A DNA stretch of 64,000 nt from Lachnospiraceae bacterium UBA3762 (GTDB taxonomy: Bacteria; Bacillota; Clostridia; Lachnospirales; Lachnospiraceae). The position numbers and the translations under genes were made by a program. Within the stretch, counting starts at the first letter, position 1. The number at the start of each line of letters is the position of its first letter. Positions 54,375 to 63,996 of this stretch are shown here, one piece after another. Under the pieces are notes generated by a model. The model ran no database searches. It was not told where the DNA came from and saw only the letters and a list, made by a program, of their open reading frames with translations. Location: NCBI GenBank assembly GCA_002371615.1, contig DFGA01000050.1, positions 46,937-110,936 of the forward strand. The letters are read 5' to 3'.

Positions 54375-55340
54375 TCACTCGATTATTTGAGCTTTCTTTT
54401 TACTTCCGCACACTTTGGTGATGACCATCGGCCAAACACTCATGGCAAACAACACCATTATTCCCCGTGCTAACAAATTTCCCCAGTGACCTCCGAGTGC
54501 AGCGACAATTGTTGCGGGAGCAAACAACTCCTTCCATCCGAACATCAGTGCTGCACCGATGCAGGTCAGTATAGGCAGATCCGCTGCGCCTGTGGGAATC
54601 TCATATTTAAGATAGTGTCTGTCCAGATAGCTCCCGAGCAAAAGCCCAAGAAAAGAGCCGCAAGCTTTGAACGAATCATTCATCATCTTCTGTGGATCAA
54701 CAAGTAGCTGACCATCCACATAATCCATCGGATACGGCTTGAATACAATATAAACAATTGTCAATGCTACTGCAAGAACCCCTAACAGCGTAAGGATATC
54801 AAGTGTCTTCTCGTTACCCTCCACTTTTTTCTGTACAATTCCCACAACAATTATGATAATTACTGATTCACATAAACCTATCACCACATCCTGCGGGGTG
54901 TGTACTCCGAGGTAGTTCCTTGAAAAACCGGTCAGTACGATCAATATGCCGCAAAGGATGGAAATCCATCTTCTTTTATCTTTCTGCCATACAATAGTTG
55001 TCCCGTATGTTACAGTGGCAACCATAGTGTGTCCGCTCGGAAACGAATAACCCGTCGCCGCCACCTTGGAATCTCCGGCCGGTTCAATAAGATCCGATCT
55101 TATCCATGGTCGATAAGCGCATACCGTAAGCTTGATGATGCCGTTTAAGACCTCTCCGATCCCCCACGAAGTGATAAAACGGTACCCCCATTTCTTGTCC
55201 GCACACCAAAACACAACGAATGGCAGAAAAGGCATGATATCCACGGCGAACTTGGACAGCGCGTTAAAAAACTCATCAAAAGCTCCACCTGTTGCATTTC
55301 TAAGTTCCTGAAGCCACAACAGATACTGAATATCCATCAT
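54375..55340 (-). CDS. PAP2-family membrane phosphatase
   Basis: The 321-residue polytopic protein has the three phosphatase motifs: KLTVCAYRP (KX6RP), SFPSGHTMV (PSGH) and SRNYLGVHTPQD (SRX5HX3D). The catalytic residues face outside in this family, which dephosphorylates lipid phosphates such as undecaprenyl-PP or phosphatidate. It starts 31 nt after the upstream lipoprotein gene and ends 7 nt before tmcAL. Confidence 0.92.
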   Translation of the reverse strand: MMDIQYLLWLQELRNATGGAFDEFFNALSKFAVDIMPFLPFVVFWCADKKWGYRFITSWGIGEVLNGIIKLTVCAYRPWIRSDLIEPAGDSKVAATGYSFPSGHTMVATVTYGTTIVWQKDKRRWISILCGILIVLTGFSRNYLGVHTPQDVVIGLCESVIIIIVVGIVQKKVEGNEKTLDILTLLGVLAVALTIVYIVFKPYPMDYVDGQLLVDPQKMMNDSFKACGSFLGLLLGSYLDRHYLKYEIPTGAADLPILTCIGAALMFGWKELFAPATIVAALGGHWGNLLARGIMVLFAMSVWPMVITKVCGSKKKAQIIE

Positions 55341-55371
55341 CGATCCTCCTTGTTATGTTTTCACCTGTGTT

Positions 55372-56583
55372 CTACAAAACAGTAAATGTCTTGAGCGTCT
55401 CCTCAAAAGTCTTCTCAAGCTCTTCTGCCGAAAGCTCGGACACACCTTCCTGAACAGTTGTCTCAATAACAACCGTTATAGTTTTCCCATTAGCCGGAAC
55501 GGCATAACAAATATATCTGAATATACGTCCATCAGAAACCTCTTCGTCATATGCAGCCTTCTTACAGGAAATATTATCGCCAATGACCGCATCCGTAATA
55601 TCAAACGTATCAGCACCGGTATTGGATAAAGCATCTGCAATGGCAGTTTGGGCATCATCAGTGTCAACACTCTTTACTTCCATCAAAGTTCCGGTCCATA
55701 CATCTGCAGGTTCGATCTTTCCATAAATCTCTGCATCACCGCTATCTGTACAGGAGAATTCACGAAGATCGTAGGTTACACTGTAGCCAAACCGGCTTGT
55801 ATTAGTGTAATAGTTCTCCTCCTCCGGTGTCGGGGGAGCATTCAGTACAGACTCAGGTGCTTTGCCAAAATCCTGCCACTGTGTGATATACAGTCCATTT
55901 GCATTGATATAATCGGCAATCTCCTCCTGCCGTAGTTCTTCCCCTGTTTCGTTAAGGTTTGCCATTAATTTGTCATACAATCCCGGGAGGGGCGCAAAAA
56001 GCTTAATGCTTTCCTGTTCGGTCATTGGAAGATCAGCACTTGTAACTTCATAATTTCCGTCATCCGTCTTCTTTAAATGGAATATACCGGCATCCCACGA
56101 CCCGCCTACAGCAACAAGAGTGGAATTTAAAAGATCATATCCGCATATGTTGAACGATCCGTACACAAGAATATCATCCGGGTTTCTGTCATCCGTATGT
56201 GCAACGATCGAATAGGGAATATACACATCAGCTGCATTCTCCCCGTTCATCTCCATACTCTCAGCGATTATATAGTCGCTTATCACACCAAGATATTCAT
56301 CATCCCCCCGGTATTTGTATAACGGTAAAGATTTCGGATCATCATAAGGTGATTCATCTAAAGCTTCATCTGCAGACTCATCAGCAGGTTCAGTCTCTTC
56401 CTCGGGCTGCGTATCTTCTGCCTGATTATCTTCGGGCTGTACAGCATCCTCTTCCGTTACGGCTTTCTCCGCAACAGTCTGGCTGTCGTCGGCACTCTGA
56501 TTATTAACTGTGATATTTCCGGTACAGGCTGTAAGCGCTGTGGCAAGAGCCGCACCAAAAAGTGATAAAGCGATCTTTTTCAT
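55372..56583 (-). CDS. Lipoprotein of unknown function
   Basis: The 403-residue protein has a signal peptide with lipobox LTAC (Cys near residue 20) followed by TGNITVNNQ. A Glu/Asp/Pro-rich linker of about 55 residues comes next, then a globular part with DYIIAESMEMNGENAADVYI and, near the C-terminus, a beta-rich domain (KKAAYDEEVSDGRIFRY). I know no function. The residues just after the lipobox resemble those of the fusion lipoprotein at 60506 (DYNITINNN). AGGAGATACGG lies before the ATG. Confidence 0.8.
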   Translation of the reverse strand: MKKIALSLFGAALATALTACTGNITVNNQSADDSQTVAEKAVTEEDAVQPEDNQAEDTQPEEETEPADESADEALDESPYDDPKSLPLYKYRGDDEYLGVISDYIIAESMEMNGENAADVYIPYSIVAHTDDRNPDDILVYGSFNICGYDLLNSTLVAVGGSWDAGIFHLKKTDDGNYEVTSADLPMTEQESIKLFAPLPGLYDKLMANLNETGEELRQEEIADYINANGLYITQWQDFGKAPESVLNAPPTPEEENYYTNTSRFGYSVTYDLREFSCTDSGDAEIYGKIEPADVWTGTLMEVKSVDTDDAQTAIADALSNTGADTFDITDAVIGDNISCKKAAYDEEVSDGRIFRYICYAVPANGKTITVVIETTVQEGVSELSAEELEKTFEETLKTFTVL

Positions 56584-56668
56584 ATTCCGTATCTCCTCTT
56601 ATTAATCAATATATAACACACAAAGTATACAACATTATAGCTGATTTGTCAGTTGGTTTGATCCTGCC

Positions 56669-57910
56669 TCAATCTTCCCGATGATCAAATACTCGCCGGG
56701 TCTTTTTCTCGGATCTCGGAAGTGTATTTATCGAAACTATCGAGACCTTGGGGGTAACATTTAACCTGGACTTAAAGAGTCTCTTTATCTCTTCTGCGGT
56801 AGAGGCAAAATCAACTCTTCCTTCCGCTTCTGCTGTTACCATGATTATATCTCTGTTTTTGCTCTCATCATGCGCGATATCGATCTTATACTCACTTGAT
56901 ACCCCGTCAATAAGACCGAGGATCTCCTCAACCTGACTCGGAAACATATTGACACCATGCACCTTGAACATATCATCGCTTCTGCCAATGATAGTATCAA
57001 GTCTCGGAAAATGCCTGCCGCAGCTGCACTGTCCGGGAATGATCTTCGACAGATCGTGAGTTCGGAATCTGATAAGAGGAGCACCTTCTTTTACAAGCGT
57101 TGTAATAACGATCTCACCTTCTTCTCCGTCCGGAAGCACTTCCCCGGTAACGGGATCAATGATCTCGATATACAGATAATCATCGAAAATATGCATTCCT
57201 GTCTGATCGGAACAGTTTATTCCTATACCCGGCCCATAAATCTCGGTAAGACCGTAGATATCGTATAATTCTATACCAAGTTCATTCGCAATGTATTTCC
57301 TCTTGGCCTCGCTCCACCTCTCCGAGCCTATAACACCTTTCTTAAGTTTGATTTTATCCTTAAGATGTCGTTTGTTGATTTCTTCCGCAAGAAGCAGCGC
57401 ATATGATGATGTTGCACATATGACGGTTGAGCCAAGATCGATCATCATCTGAAGCTGCTTTTCGGTATTACCGGGTCCCATAGGTATTGCCATGGCACCC
57501 AGTTTTTCACATCCTGCCTGGAAGCCTATACCTGCTGTCCAAAGGCCATACCCGGGGGTTATCTGTATCCTGTCTTTGGCAGTTATCCCGGCTATCTCAT
57601 AGCATCTTGCAAACATCGTTGCCCAATCTTCAACATCCTTGGCTGTATACGGAATGATCACAGGCTTACCTGTAGTTCCTGACGATGAATGGATTCGTAC
57701 CACCTCTTCATCCGGTACAGCCTGAATTCCGAGCGGATATGCATTTCTTAAATCCGCTTTGTCAGTAAACGGGATCTTCTCAAACTCCTCCGGTGACGAT
57801 ACCCCGGTGATTCCTGCCCTCTTATATACTTCGCTGTAATAGTTGCCACTCGCTAAAATACGTTTTATCTGTTTGTCTACCAACTCAAGCTGCTTTTCAT
57901 TAATTCTCAT
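56669..57910 (-). CDS. Phenylacetate-CoA ligase family protein
   Basis: The 413-residue AMP-forming enzyme has HSSSGTTGKPVIIPYT (P-loop), YDIYGLTEIYGPGIG and the C-terminal RPRVDTIIGRSDDMFKVHGVNMFP-like block (seen as IIGRSDDMFKVHGVNMFPSQ). It activates aryl acetates to CoA thioesters. It follows iorB by 24 nt, so it probably activates or recycles the aryl-acetyl products of amino-acid fermentation with iorAB. Confidence 0.93.
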   Translation of the reverse strand: MRINEKQLELVDKQIKRILASGNYYSEVYKRAGITGVSSPEEFEKIPFTDKADLRNAYPLGIQAVPDEEVVRIHSSSGTTGKPVIIPYTAKDVEDWATMFARCYEIAGITAKDRIQITPGYGLWTAGIGFQAGCEKLGAMAIPMGPGNTEKQLQMMIDLGSTVICATSSYALLLAEEINKRHLKDKIKLKKGVIGSERWSEAKRKYIANELGIELYDIYGLTEIYGPGIGINCSDQTGMHIFDDYLYIEIIDPVTGEVLPDGEEGEIVITTLVKEGAPLIRFRTHDLSKIIPGQCSCGRHFPRLDTIIGRSDDMFKVHGVNMFPSQVEEILGLIDGVSSEYKIDIAHDESKNRDIIMVTAEAEGRVDFASTAEEIKRLFKSRLNVTPKVSIVSINTLPRSEKKTRRVFDHRED

Positions 57911-57934
57911 CTTACCTCTCCTTTTAAACTGTAC

Positions 57935-58534
57935 TTATTCGTTGACGGATGCGCGACCTATGTCATATCCGGCAAGAAACGCCTTCTTATTAATTTCAAC
58001 ATATGCCCCGGGAACCCTTTTTTCTATCTGCTTAAGGAGAATCTCCGAAGACAGTCCGAGTCTGCCGCTTCCTGCCGCTATTCCTAAAATAACGATATTA
58101 AAAAACTTTGACGACCCGAATGGTCTGCATACCTCATCTGAATCAACAAATATACATATGCACTTTTTCTTAATATATTCTACCATCTTAGAGCCGTCAT
58201 ATCCCGTATCGTTTAAAGATTCGGTAACGGGCTTGGTGGCTGCTGTATTTACTATCGCAACTCCGTCACTGCTAAGATACTTAAGATTTCTAACCGCTTC
58301 AGCAGGTTCAAATGCAAGGAGCAGATCTGCATTTCCATAAGGAATAAGCGGTGAATATGCATCTTTCCCGATTCTGACATGACTTGTGACAGAACCTCCC
58401 CGCTGCGCCATACCTATGGTTTCCGCAGAGTGAATGGACTCACCCTCCGCTGATGCGGATGCCGCTATTATCTTAGAAGCAAGTACGGTTCCCTGTCCTC
58501 CGACACCGCATATCAGGATATCTTTATTCATCAC
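57935..58534 (-). CDS. iorB: Indolepyruvate:ferredoxin oxidoreductase, beta subunit
   Basis: The 199-residue protein has ILICGVGGQGTVLASKIIA, AETIGMAQRGGSVTSHVRIG and PYGNADLLLAFEPAEAVR, the gamma-type domain of 2-oxoacid:ferredoxin oxidoreductases. With IorA it oxidatively decarboxylates aryl pyruvates to aryl-acetyl-CoA. It starts 12 nt after iorA. Confidence 0.95.
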   Translation of the reverse strand: MMNKDILICGVGGQGTVLASKIIAASASAEGESIHSAETIGMAQRGGSVTSHVRIGKDAYSPLIPYGNADLLLAFEPAEAVRNLKYLSSDGVAIVNTAATKPVTESLNDTGYDGSKMVEYIKKKCICIFVDSDEVCRPFGSSKFFNIVILGIAAGSGRLGLSSEILLKQIEKRVPGAYVEINKKAFLAGYDIGRASVNE

Positions 58535-58546
58535 TCTTACCCCTCC

Positions 58547-60340
58547 TTACTTTACACCACCGGTACCAATCGCAGATACAGGGCAGATCTGAGAACACAG
58601 TCCGCAACCCGTACAAAGATTCACATCGATCATAACACGGCCCTCTGATGTCACAAGAGCCGGACACCCTATCTCTTTAATACACTTTTTACAGTTAATG
58701 CATTTATCCGTATCTACTCTGCATTTTCCCTGTGGTTTCGCAATTGCTATACACGGAGATTTGAATATTATGGCTTTGACACCCTTTAATCCGGCTGCCT
58801 CCTTAACCGCACGCACCGACTCATCAAGATCAAGGGGATCAACAGTTACAACGCTCTTTACCCCGATTCCGTGAAGGACCCCGGCAATATCGATTTTATC
58901 CACTATATTACCCATCATATTCCGTCCGGTACCCGGATGCGGCTGATGCCCTGTCATGGCTGTGGTGGAGTTATCCAGCACGCACAGGATCATATCGGCT
59001 TCGTTATATACAGCATTAACGACACCTGTCATACCGGATGCAAAAAAAGTGGAGTCTCCCACAAACGCAAAGCACACAGCATCACTTGTATGAGCAAAGC
59101 CCTGAGCCATGGTGATACCCGCACCCATACACAGACATGTATCCACCATATCAAGCGGCATCGCATTTCCGAGTGTATAGCATCCTATATCTCCGCAAAA
59201 ATATGCCTTCTGGCCGGCCATTGCTTTTTTGACCGCATAGAAAGATGCCCTGTGGGGACAGCCCGCACACAGCACGGGAGGTCTTAACGGAAGTTTGGGC
59301 ATATCGGATATGTCAATACCCGGCCTTTTCAGATCGGTTTTCAAATACTTACCAAGTATTTCCGAAACAAGCTCGGTACTCATCTCTCCGTTATGAGGCA
59401 CGTATCCGTCAAGTTTTCCGTAAACTTTTATATTCAGGTTTTTCCGGCCGGCGACCTTTAATATCTGCTCTTCAATGTATGGACTCAGCTCCTCAATGCA
59501 CAAAACCTCACTGACATTATCAAGCGCATCACCCATAAAGTCTTCAGGGAGAGGAAATGCAGTTGCGACTCTGATGAGTCTTACATCCCGTCTGTCGCCT
59601 ATACACTCTTTGACATAAGTAAAGCTTACACCGGATGTGACAACTGCCTTAGTTGCATTCCCCGTAACTGTGTTAAAACGGTACTTTGAAAAATCCTGTC
59701 CGATCTTAACATTTCTCTCCTCGATAATACCGTGATTTATGTATGAAAGTCTTGGGAAGATGACCCATTTATTCGAATCTTTGACAAATCCCTCATATTC
59801 TTTCGGCCGGTATTCATCCGGCACTTCTACTGATGCATAGGCATGACATACTCTGGTCGTGGGTCTTAGCAAAACCGGTGTATGATACTTCTCCGAATAC
59901 TCAAATGCATCCCGGATCATCTCATAAGCTTCTTCGGGTGTCGAAGGGTCAAACACGGGTATTCTGCAAAAGTCGGCAAAGCGCCTCGTATCCTGCTCGG
60001 TTTGCGAAGATATCGGTCCCGGATCGTCAGCACTGACTACAACAAGCCCGCCTTTTACACCCACATACGCAAGAGACATAAGCGGGTCGGACGCGACATT
60101 TAACCCTACCTGTTTCATTGTAACAAGGGCTCTTGCCCCACTGTATGCGGCAGCCGCAGCCACCTCAAGAGCTGCTTTCTCATTAACCGACCACTCCAGA
60201 TGGACTCCGTCATGCGGGTATTTTGAAACCGTCTCTATGATCTCCGAAGACGGAGTTCCCGGATATCCGGCGACAAGATTCACACCGGAGGCCAATGCAC
60301 CCAGGGCTATAGCCCCGTTACCTAATACATACTCTTTCAT
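58547..60340 (-). CDS. iorA: Indolepyruvate:ferredoxin oxidoreductase, alpha subunit
   Basis: The 597-residue protein has an N-terminal pyrimidine-binding domain (LVAGYPGTPSSEIIETVSKY; KQVGLNVASDPLMSLAYVG), a thiamine-diphosphate domain (FCGDIGCYTLGNAMPLDMVD; FVGDSTFFASGMTGVVNAVY) and two [4Fe-4S] motifs at the C-terminus (CINCKKCIKEIGCP and CTGCGLCSQICP). It ferments tryptophan, phenylalanine and tyrosine derivatives under anaerobic conditions. GAGGTAACAG precedes the ATG. It is the first gene of the iorA-iorB-ligase operon. Confidence 0.96.
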   Translation of the reverse strand: MKEYVLGNGAIALGALASGVNLVAGYPGTPSSEIIETVSKYPHDGVHLEWSVNEKAALEVAAAAAYSGARALVTMKQVGLNVASDPLMSLAYVGVKGGLVVVSADDPGPISSQTEQDTRRFADFCRIPVFDPSTPEEAYEMIRDAFEYSEKYHTPVLLRPTTRVCHAYASVEVPDEYRPKEYEGFVKDSNKWVIFPRLSYINHGIIEERNVKIGQDFSKYRFNTVTGNATKAVVTSGVSFTYVKECIGDRRDVRLIRVATAFPLPEDFMGDALDNVSEVLCIEELSPYIEEQILKVAGRKNLNIKVYGKLDGYVPHNGEMSTELVSEILGKYLKTDLKRPGIDISDMPKLPLRPPVLCAGCPHRASFYAVKKAMAGQKAYFCGDIGCYTLGNAMPLDMVDTCLCMGAGITMAQGFAHTSDAVCFAFVGDSTFFASGMTGVVNAVYNEADMILCVLDNSTTAMTGHQPHPGTGRNMMGNIVDKIDIAGVLHGIGVKSVVTVDPLDLDESVRAVKEAAGLKGVKAIIFKSPCIAIAKPQGKCRVDTDKCINCKKCIKEIGCPALVTSEGRVMIDVNLCTGCGLCSQICPVSAIGTGGVK

Positions 60341-60505
60341 CTGTTACCTCTCAATAAGCATAAAACATCGCTACTAATAATATCACATTTTCTCATCGTT
60401 CCGGTATCATTTTCATGTTTTAACTATTTTATGTTATTATAATGGGAAAAGTCTTATAATTACAAACCAAGAAAATATTAAAATGTGAGGAAGGTGCTTG
60501 GCGAC

Positions 60506-62518
60506 ATGAGCATAAAAACCATGAAAAAGTACGCACTGGCGGCAATCATTATCTGTTGTATGATTTTGACAGGGTGCGATTACAACATCACTATCAACAA
60601 TAACACCGGCAAAACAGGCAATGAATCTTCAACCATTGATTATTCGGATAAGAATAACTGGGCATACTACGAAGCCGGGGATGACAAACCTGCTGACCTG
60701 TTTATAATATGTCCGACTGTTGACACCAAAGATGAGTATAATATGTCAATGGATGATGAGACTATAAAAGAAAACTTCATTGGCGCACTAAACATGGAAC
60801 GCGGCATCTACGAAGGCAGTACGCGAATGTTTGCACCTTTTTACAGGCAGGCCTCGTTGAAGGTTTATGGTCTTGGTGCATCCGAATGGGAACCCTACCT
60901 TGCAACTGCATACGAAGATGTTTCCGATGCTTTTTCTTATTATCTTGAAAACGAGAACAATGACCGCCCGATTATTCTTGCAGGCTTTTCTCAGGGTGCG
61001 GACATGTGCTACCGCCTTCTTGAAGAATACTTTGACGACAGCAGCCTTGCTGACCGCCTTGTGGCTGTATACGCATTGGGATGGCCGTGCACCCGTGAAC
61101 TTGTGGAAAAATACCCTCAGATAAAACCTGCGACAGGCGCTACAGATACCGGAGTTGTTATAAGCTTTGACTGTGAGGATCCCGAGGTTGTTGAAACATT
61201 TATCACTCCTGCGGGGACAAAATCATATACAATCAATCCCCTCAACTGGAAAACAGACAGTACTCCCGCCTCTAAAGAAGAGAATATTGGCGCCTGCTTT
61301 ACCGACTACAGCGGGCAGATCACAAAAGCGCAGCGTAATCTGTGCGGATGCTATATCGATGAAGACAGAGGAGTTGTTAAAGTCACCGATATAGACTCAT
61401 CTGACTACCCTCCTGTTATACCTAACCTTCCTGACGGAGCATATCACATATATGATTACCAGTTTTTCTACAGGAATCTCCAGCAAAATGTTCAGGACCG
61501 TATAAATGCCTACATTCAGGCCCACAGCCCCGAAGCCGACACTATCGACGAGGGGGTAGATACCGAATGTATGGTAACCGGTTATAAAAGTATTCCCGCA
61601 AATGAGCGATCGTATTTCCTTGAAGAGGGGGATAAGATAGCTGTAATCTCCCCTTCTGCCCTTCCCAGCCGCAAACAGGTTGATGCAACGATTGAAGGTC
61701 TCAAGGATTGGGGGTTTGAACCTGTGGAAGGAAAATATGTGTGTCCGCAGACAAGAACGATCGATGAGTTAATTGAGGATTTCGAATGGGCTCTGTCCGA
61801 TCCTTCGATCAAAGCTATTTTCTGTGTACGTGGCGGATACGGAGCATCTCAGGTTATGGACAGTGTTCCTCTTGATATTATAAGGCAGGCAAACAAGCCG
61901 ATCATCGGCTACAGTGATATTACCGTATATCATTCCGCATGGACCGTTTCATCTCTCGAGTCGGTTCACGGATGTATGAGCGCATCTTTTACATCTCTTC
62001 CAACAGAATGCGCTGCAGCCGAGTTTAATATGCTAAAAGGAAGAATTCCCGTCTACAGTTGCATATCCCCGGAGACCGGTATCGACGGCACGGCAGAAGG
62101 CATCATGATCGGAGGAAACCTTTCGACCATTACATCGGTGCTTAATACTGAATACGACTGCACCAAAACAAATGAGCCGTATATTCTGTTTATCGAGGAA
62201 GTAGGGGAAAATATCCAGCACATCCATCGATATCTTACGATATTGAAGCATAACGGGGTTCTCGACAATGCTTCAGCAATAATCTTCGGTGAGTGGACAG
62301 AACTTCCGGCAGACGGGTCAGGAAATTTCGGAGACACCAGAGGCGGCAAATATGAATCGGTTGCCGATATGATAAGACGTGAATTTCTGACGGATATCGA
62401 TGTCCCTGTTGCATTCGGATTCCCGGCAGGACACGCAGATGTAAACTATCCTCTTCTGATGGGAAGGAATGCACAGATCACGGTTGACGGAAATGAATAC
62501 ACCATTGAATGGCAATAG
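60506..62518 (+). CDS. Lipoprotein fusion: DUF3089-type alpha/beta hydrolase plus S66 LD-carboxypeptidase
   Basis: ATG at 60506, 11 nt after AGGAAGG, gives 670 residues with a lipobox (ILTGC, Cys near residue 24) and NITINNNTG after it. Residues about 45-340 match the DUF3089 hydrolase fold with nucleophile GFSQGADM. Residues about 365-670 are a peptidase S66: GDKIAVISPSALPSRKQVD, GGYGASQVMD, nucleophile Ser in IIGYSDIT, catalytic Glu in LFIEEVGENIQHIHRYL, and His in FGFPAGHADVNYPLLMG. S66 enzymes cut LD bonds in peptidoglycan peptides or detoxify microcin C-like compounds (MccF). The union of both domains on one lipoprotein is unusual. A cell-wall-recycling or self-protection role is inferred. 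Confidence 0.88.
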   Translation: MSIKTMKKYALAAIIICCMILTGCDYNITINNNTGKTGNESSTIDYSDKNNWAYYEAGDDKPADLFIICPTVDTKDEYNMSMDDETIKENFIGALNMERGIYEGSTRMFAPFYRQASLKVYGLGASEWEPYLATAYEDVSDAFSYYLENENNDRPIILAGFSQGADMCYRLLEEYFDDSSLADRLVAVYALGWPCTRELVEKYPQIKPATGATDTGVVISFDCEDPEVVETFITPAGTKSYTINPLNWKTDSTPASKEENIGACFTDYSGQITKAQRNLCGCYIDEDRGVVKVTDIDSSDYPPVIPNLPDGAYHIYDYQFFYRNLQQNVQDRINAYIQAHSPEADTIDEGVDTECMVTGYKSIPANERSYFLEEGDKIAVISPSALPSRKQVDATIEGLKDWGFEPVEGKYVCPQTRTIDELIEDFEWALSDPSIKAIFCVRGGYGASQVMDSVPLDIIRQANKPIIGYSDITVYHSAWTVSSLESVHGCMSASFTSLPTECAAAEFNMLKGRIPVYSCISPETGIDGTAEGIMIGGNLSTITSVLNTEYDCTKTNEPYILFIEEVGENIQHIHRYLTILKHNGVLDNASAIIFGEWTELPADGSGNFGDTRGGKYESVADMIRREFLTDIDVPVAFGFPAGHADVNYPLLMGRNAQITVDGNEYTIEWQ

Positions 62519-62526
62519 TCTGTTTA

Positions 62527-63879
62527 CTAATTCTTGAAACTATGTATGGGGGCAGGGATACGGCCTTTACGGCTAATAAAATCATCACATGAAAATGTAT
62601 TTACAGCCATTACGGGGGCGTGTCCCAACAACCCTCCGTACTCGACTGTATCCCCGACCTTTTTACCCTTCGCGGGACATAATCTTACTGCGGTGGTCTT
62701 CTGATTGACCATTCCTATGGCCATTTCATCTGCGATAATTCCCGAAATGGTAGAAGCACTTGTATCGCCCGGTATAGCGATCATATCAAGTCCAACGGAA
62801 CATACACATGTCATTGCCTCAAGTTTTTCAAGCGTTAAGGCTCCGGCAACGGCCGCATCTATCATTCCCTGGTCTTCTGATACGGGAATAAATGCTCCCG
62901 AGAGTCCGCCCACATAAGAGCTCGCCATTACCCCGCCCTTTTTGACCTGGTCATTAAGAAGGGCAAGTGCCGCCGTCGTTCCTGGCGCACCGGCTCTCTC
63001 AAGCCCCATTTCACACAGGATATCCGCAACAGAATCTCCTATCGCGGGAGTAGGTGCCAGAGAAAGGTCAACTATACCGAACGGAACATTCAGACGCCGC
63101 GAAGCCTCCTTGGCAACAAGCTGGCCAACACGGGTAACCTTAAATGCGGTCTTCTTGATCGTCTCGCACAGTTCTTCAAATCCCTTGCCCTTTGTATTTG
63201 AAACAGCTCTCCTGACAACACCCGGACCTGATACTCCGACATTGATAACCGTATCTCCTTCTGTCACACCGTGAAATGCACCTGCCATAAACGGATTATC
63301 ATCCGGTGCATTGCAAAATACTACAAGCTTTGCACAGCCTATATCCGATATCTCGGATGTTTGCTTGATTATCTGCCCCATCAGCCTGACTGCGTCCATA
63401 TCGATTCCACACCTTGTTGAGCCCACATTTACGGATGAGCATACAAGGTTAGTTGAGCTTAAAGCCTCAGGTATTGACCTGATAAGATTTTTATCCGCCT
63501 CGGTCATTCCTTTTGAAACAAGAGCCGAATATCCGCCAAGAAAGTTAACTCCCACAGCCTTTGCCGCATCATCAAGCGTTTTTGCAATCTTTACAAAATC
63601 ATCCGGTGATTTTGCAGCCCTCGCCCCGACAAGTGATATGGGAGTGACGGAAATACGCTTATTAACTATCGGAATACCGAATTCAAGTTCTATTTCCTCG
63701 CCGGTTGAAACAAGGTCTTTTGCAACGCGTGTGATTTTATTATATATATTATCGCAAAGCGTATCTATATCATCCGATACGCAATCAAGCAGACTGATGC
63801 CAAGAGTAATCGTCCTCACATCAAGATTTTGCTCGCCGATCATCTTATTAGTTTCATTTACTTCAAATATATTGATCAT
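62527..63879 (-). CDS. PFL/UPF0210 (DUF711) family protein
   Basis: The 450-residue protein matches DUF711: [67 protein letters not shown] and [11 protein letters not shown]. The fold resembles pyruvate formate-lyase, but no radical Gly motif is apparent. The family usually follows a small ACT-domain protein gene; here the upstream 120 bases lack it. GGAGATAAAG precedes the ATG. Function unknown. Confidence 0.9.
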   Translation of the reverse strand: MINIFEVNETNKMIGEQNLDVRTITLGISLLDCVSDDIDTLCDNIYNKITRVAKDLVSTGEEIELEFGIPIVNKRISVTPISLVGARAAKSPDDFVKIAKTLDDAAKAVGVNFLGGYSALVSKGMTEADKNLIRSIPEALSSTNLVCSSVNVGSTRCGIDMDAVRLMGQIIKQTSEISDIGCAKLVVFCNAPDDNPFMAGAFHGVTEGDTVINVGVSGPGVVRRAVSNTKGKGFEELCETIKKTAFKVTRVGQLVAKEASRRLNVPFGIVDLSLAPTPAIGDSVADILCEMGLERAGAPGTTAALALLNDQVKKGGVMASSYVGGLSGAFIPVSEDQGMIDAAVAGALTLEKLEAMTCVCSVGLDMIAIPGDTSASTISGIIADEMAIGMVNQKTTAVRLCPAKGKKVGDTVEYGGLLGHAPVMAVNTFSCDDFISRKGRIPAPIHSFKN

Positions 63880-63927
63880 TCTTTATCTCCACATTTTTGA
63901 GAGTCGCTTTACACCACCTTCTTGAGA

Positions 63928-63996
63928 GCCACGCCATTCAAAGTCCACTTCGTGGAGGCGTGGCCTACGTGCTGCAAAGTTTTCATAGAAAACTTT
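63928..63996. repeat. Two palindromic elements at the window edge
   Basis: GCCACGCC (63928-63935) pairs with GGCGTGGC (63957-63964) and encloses a second hairpin TCCAC-TTC-GTGGA (63944-63956) with an 8-nt one-sided bulge. Eleven nucleotides further AAAGTTTTC-ATA-GAAAACTTT (63976-63996) forms a perfect 9-bp hairpin. Such composite palindromes occur at the ends of IS200/IS605-type elements and REP-like repeats. The unit runs out of the window. Confidence 0.5.
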
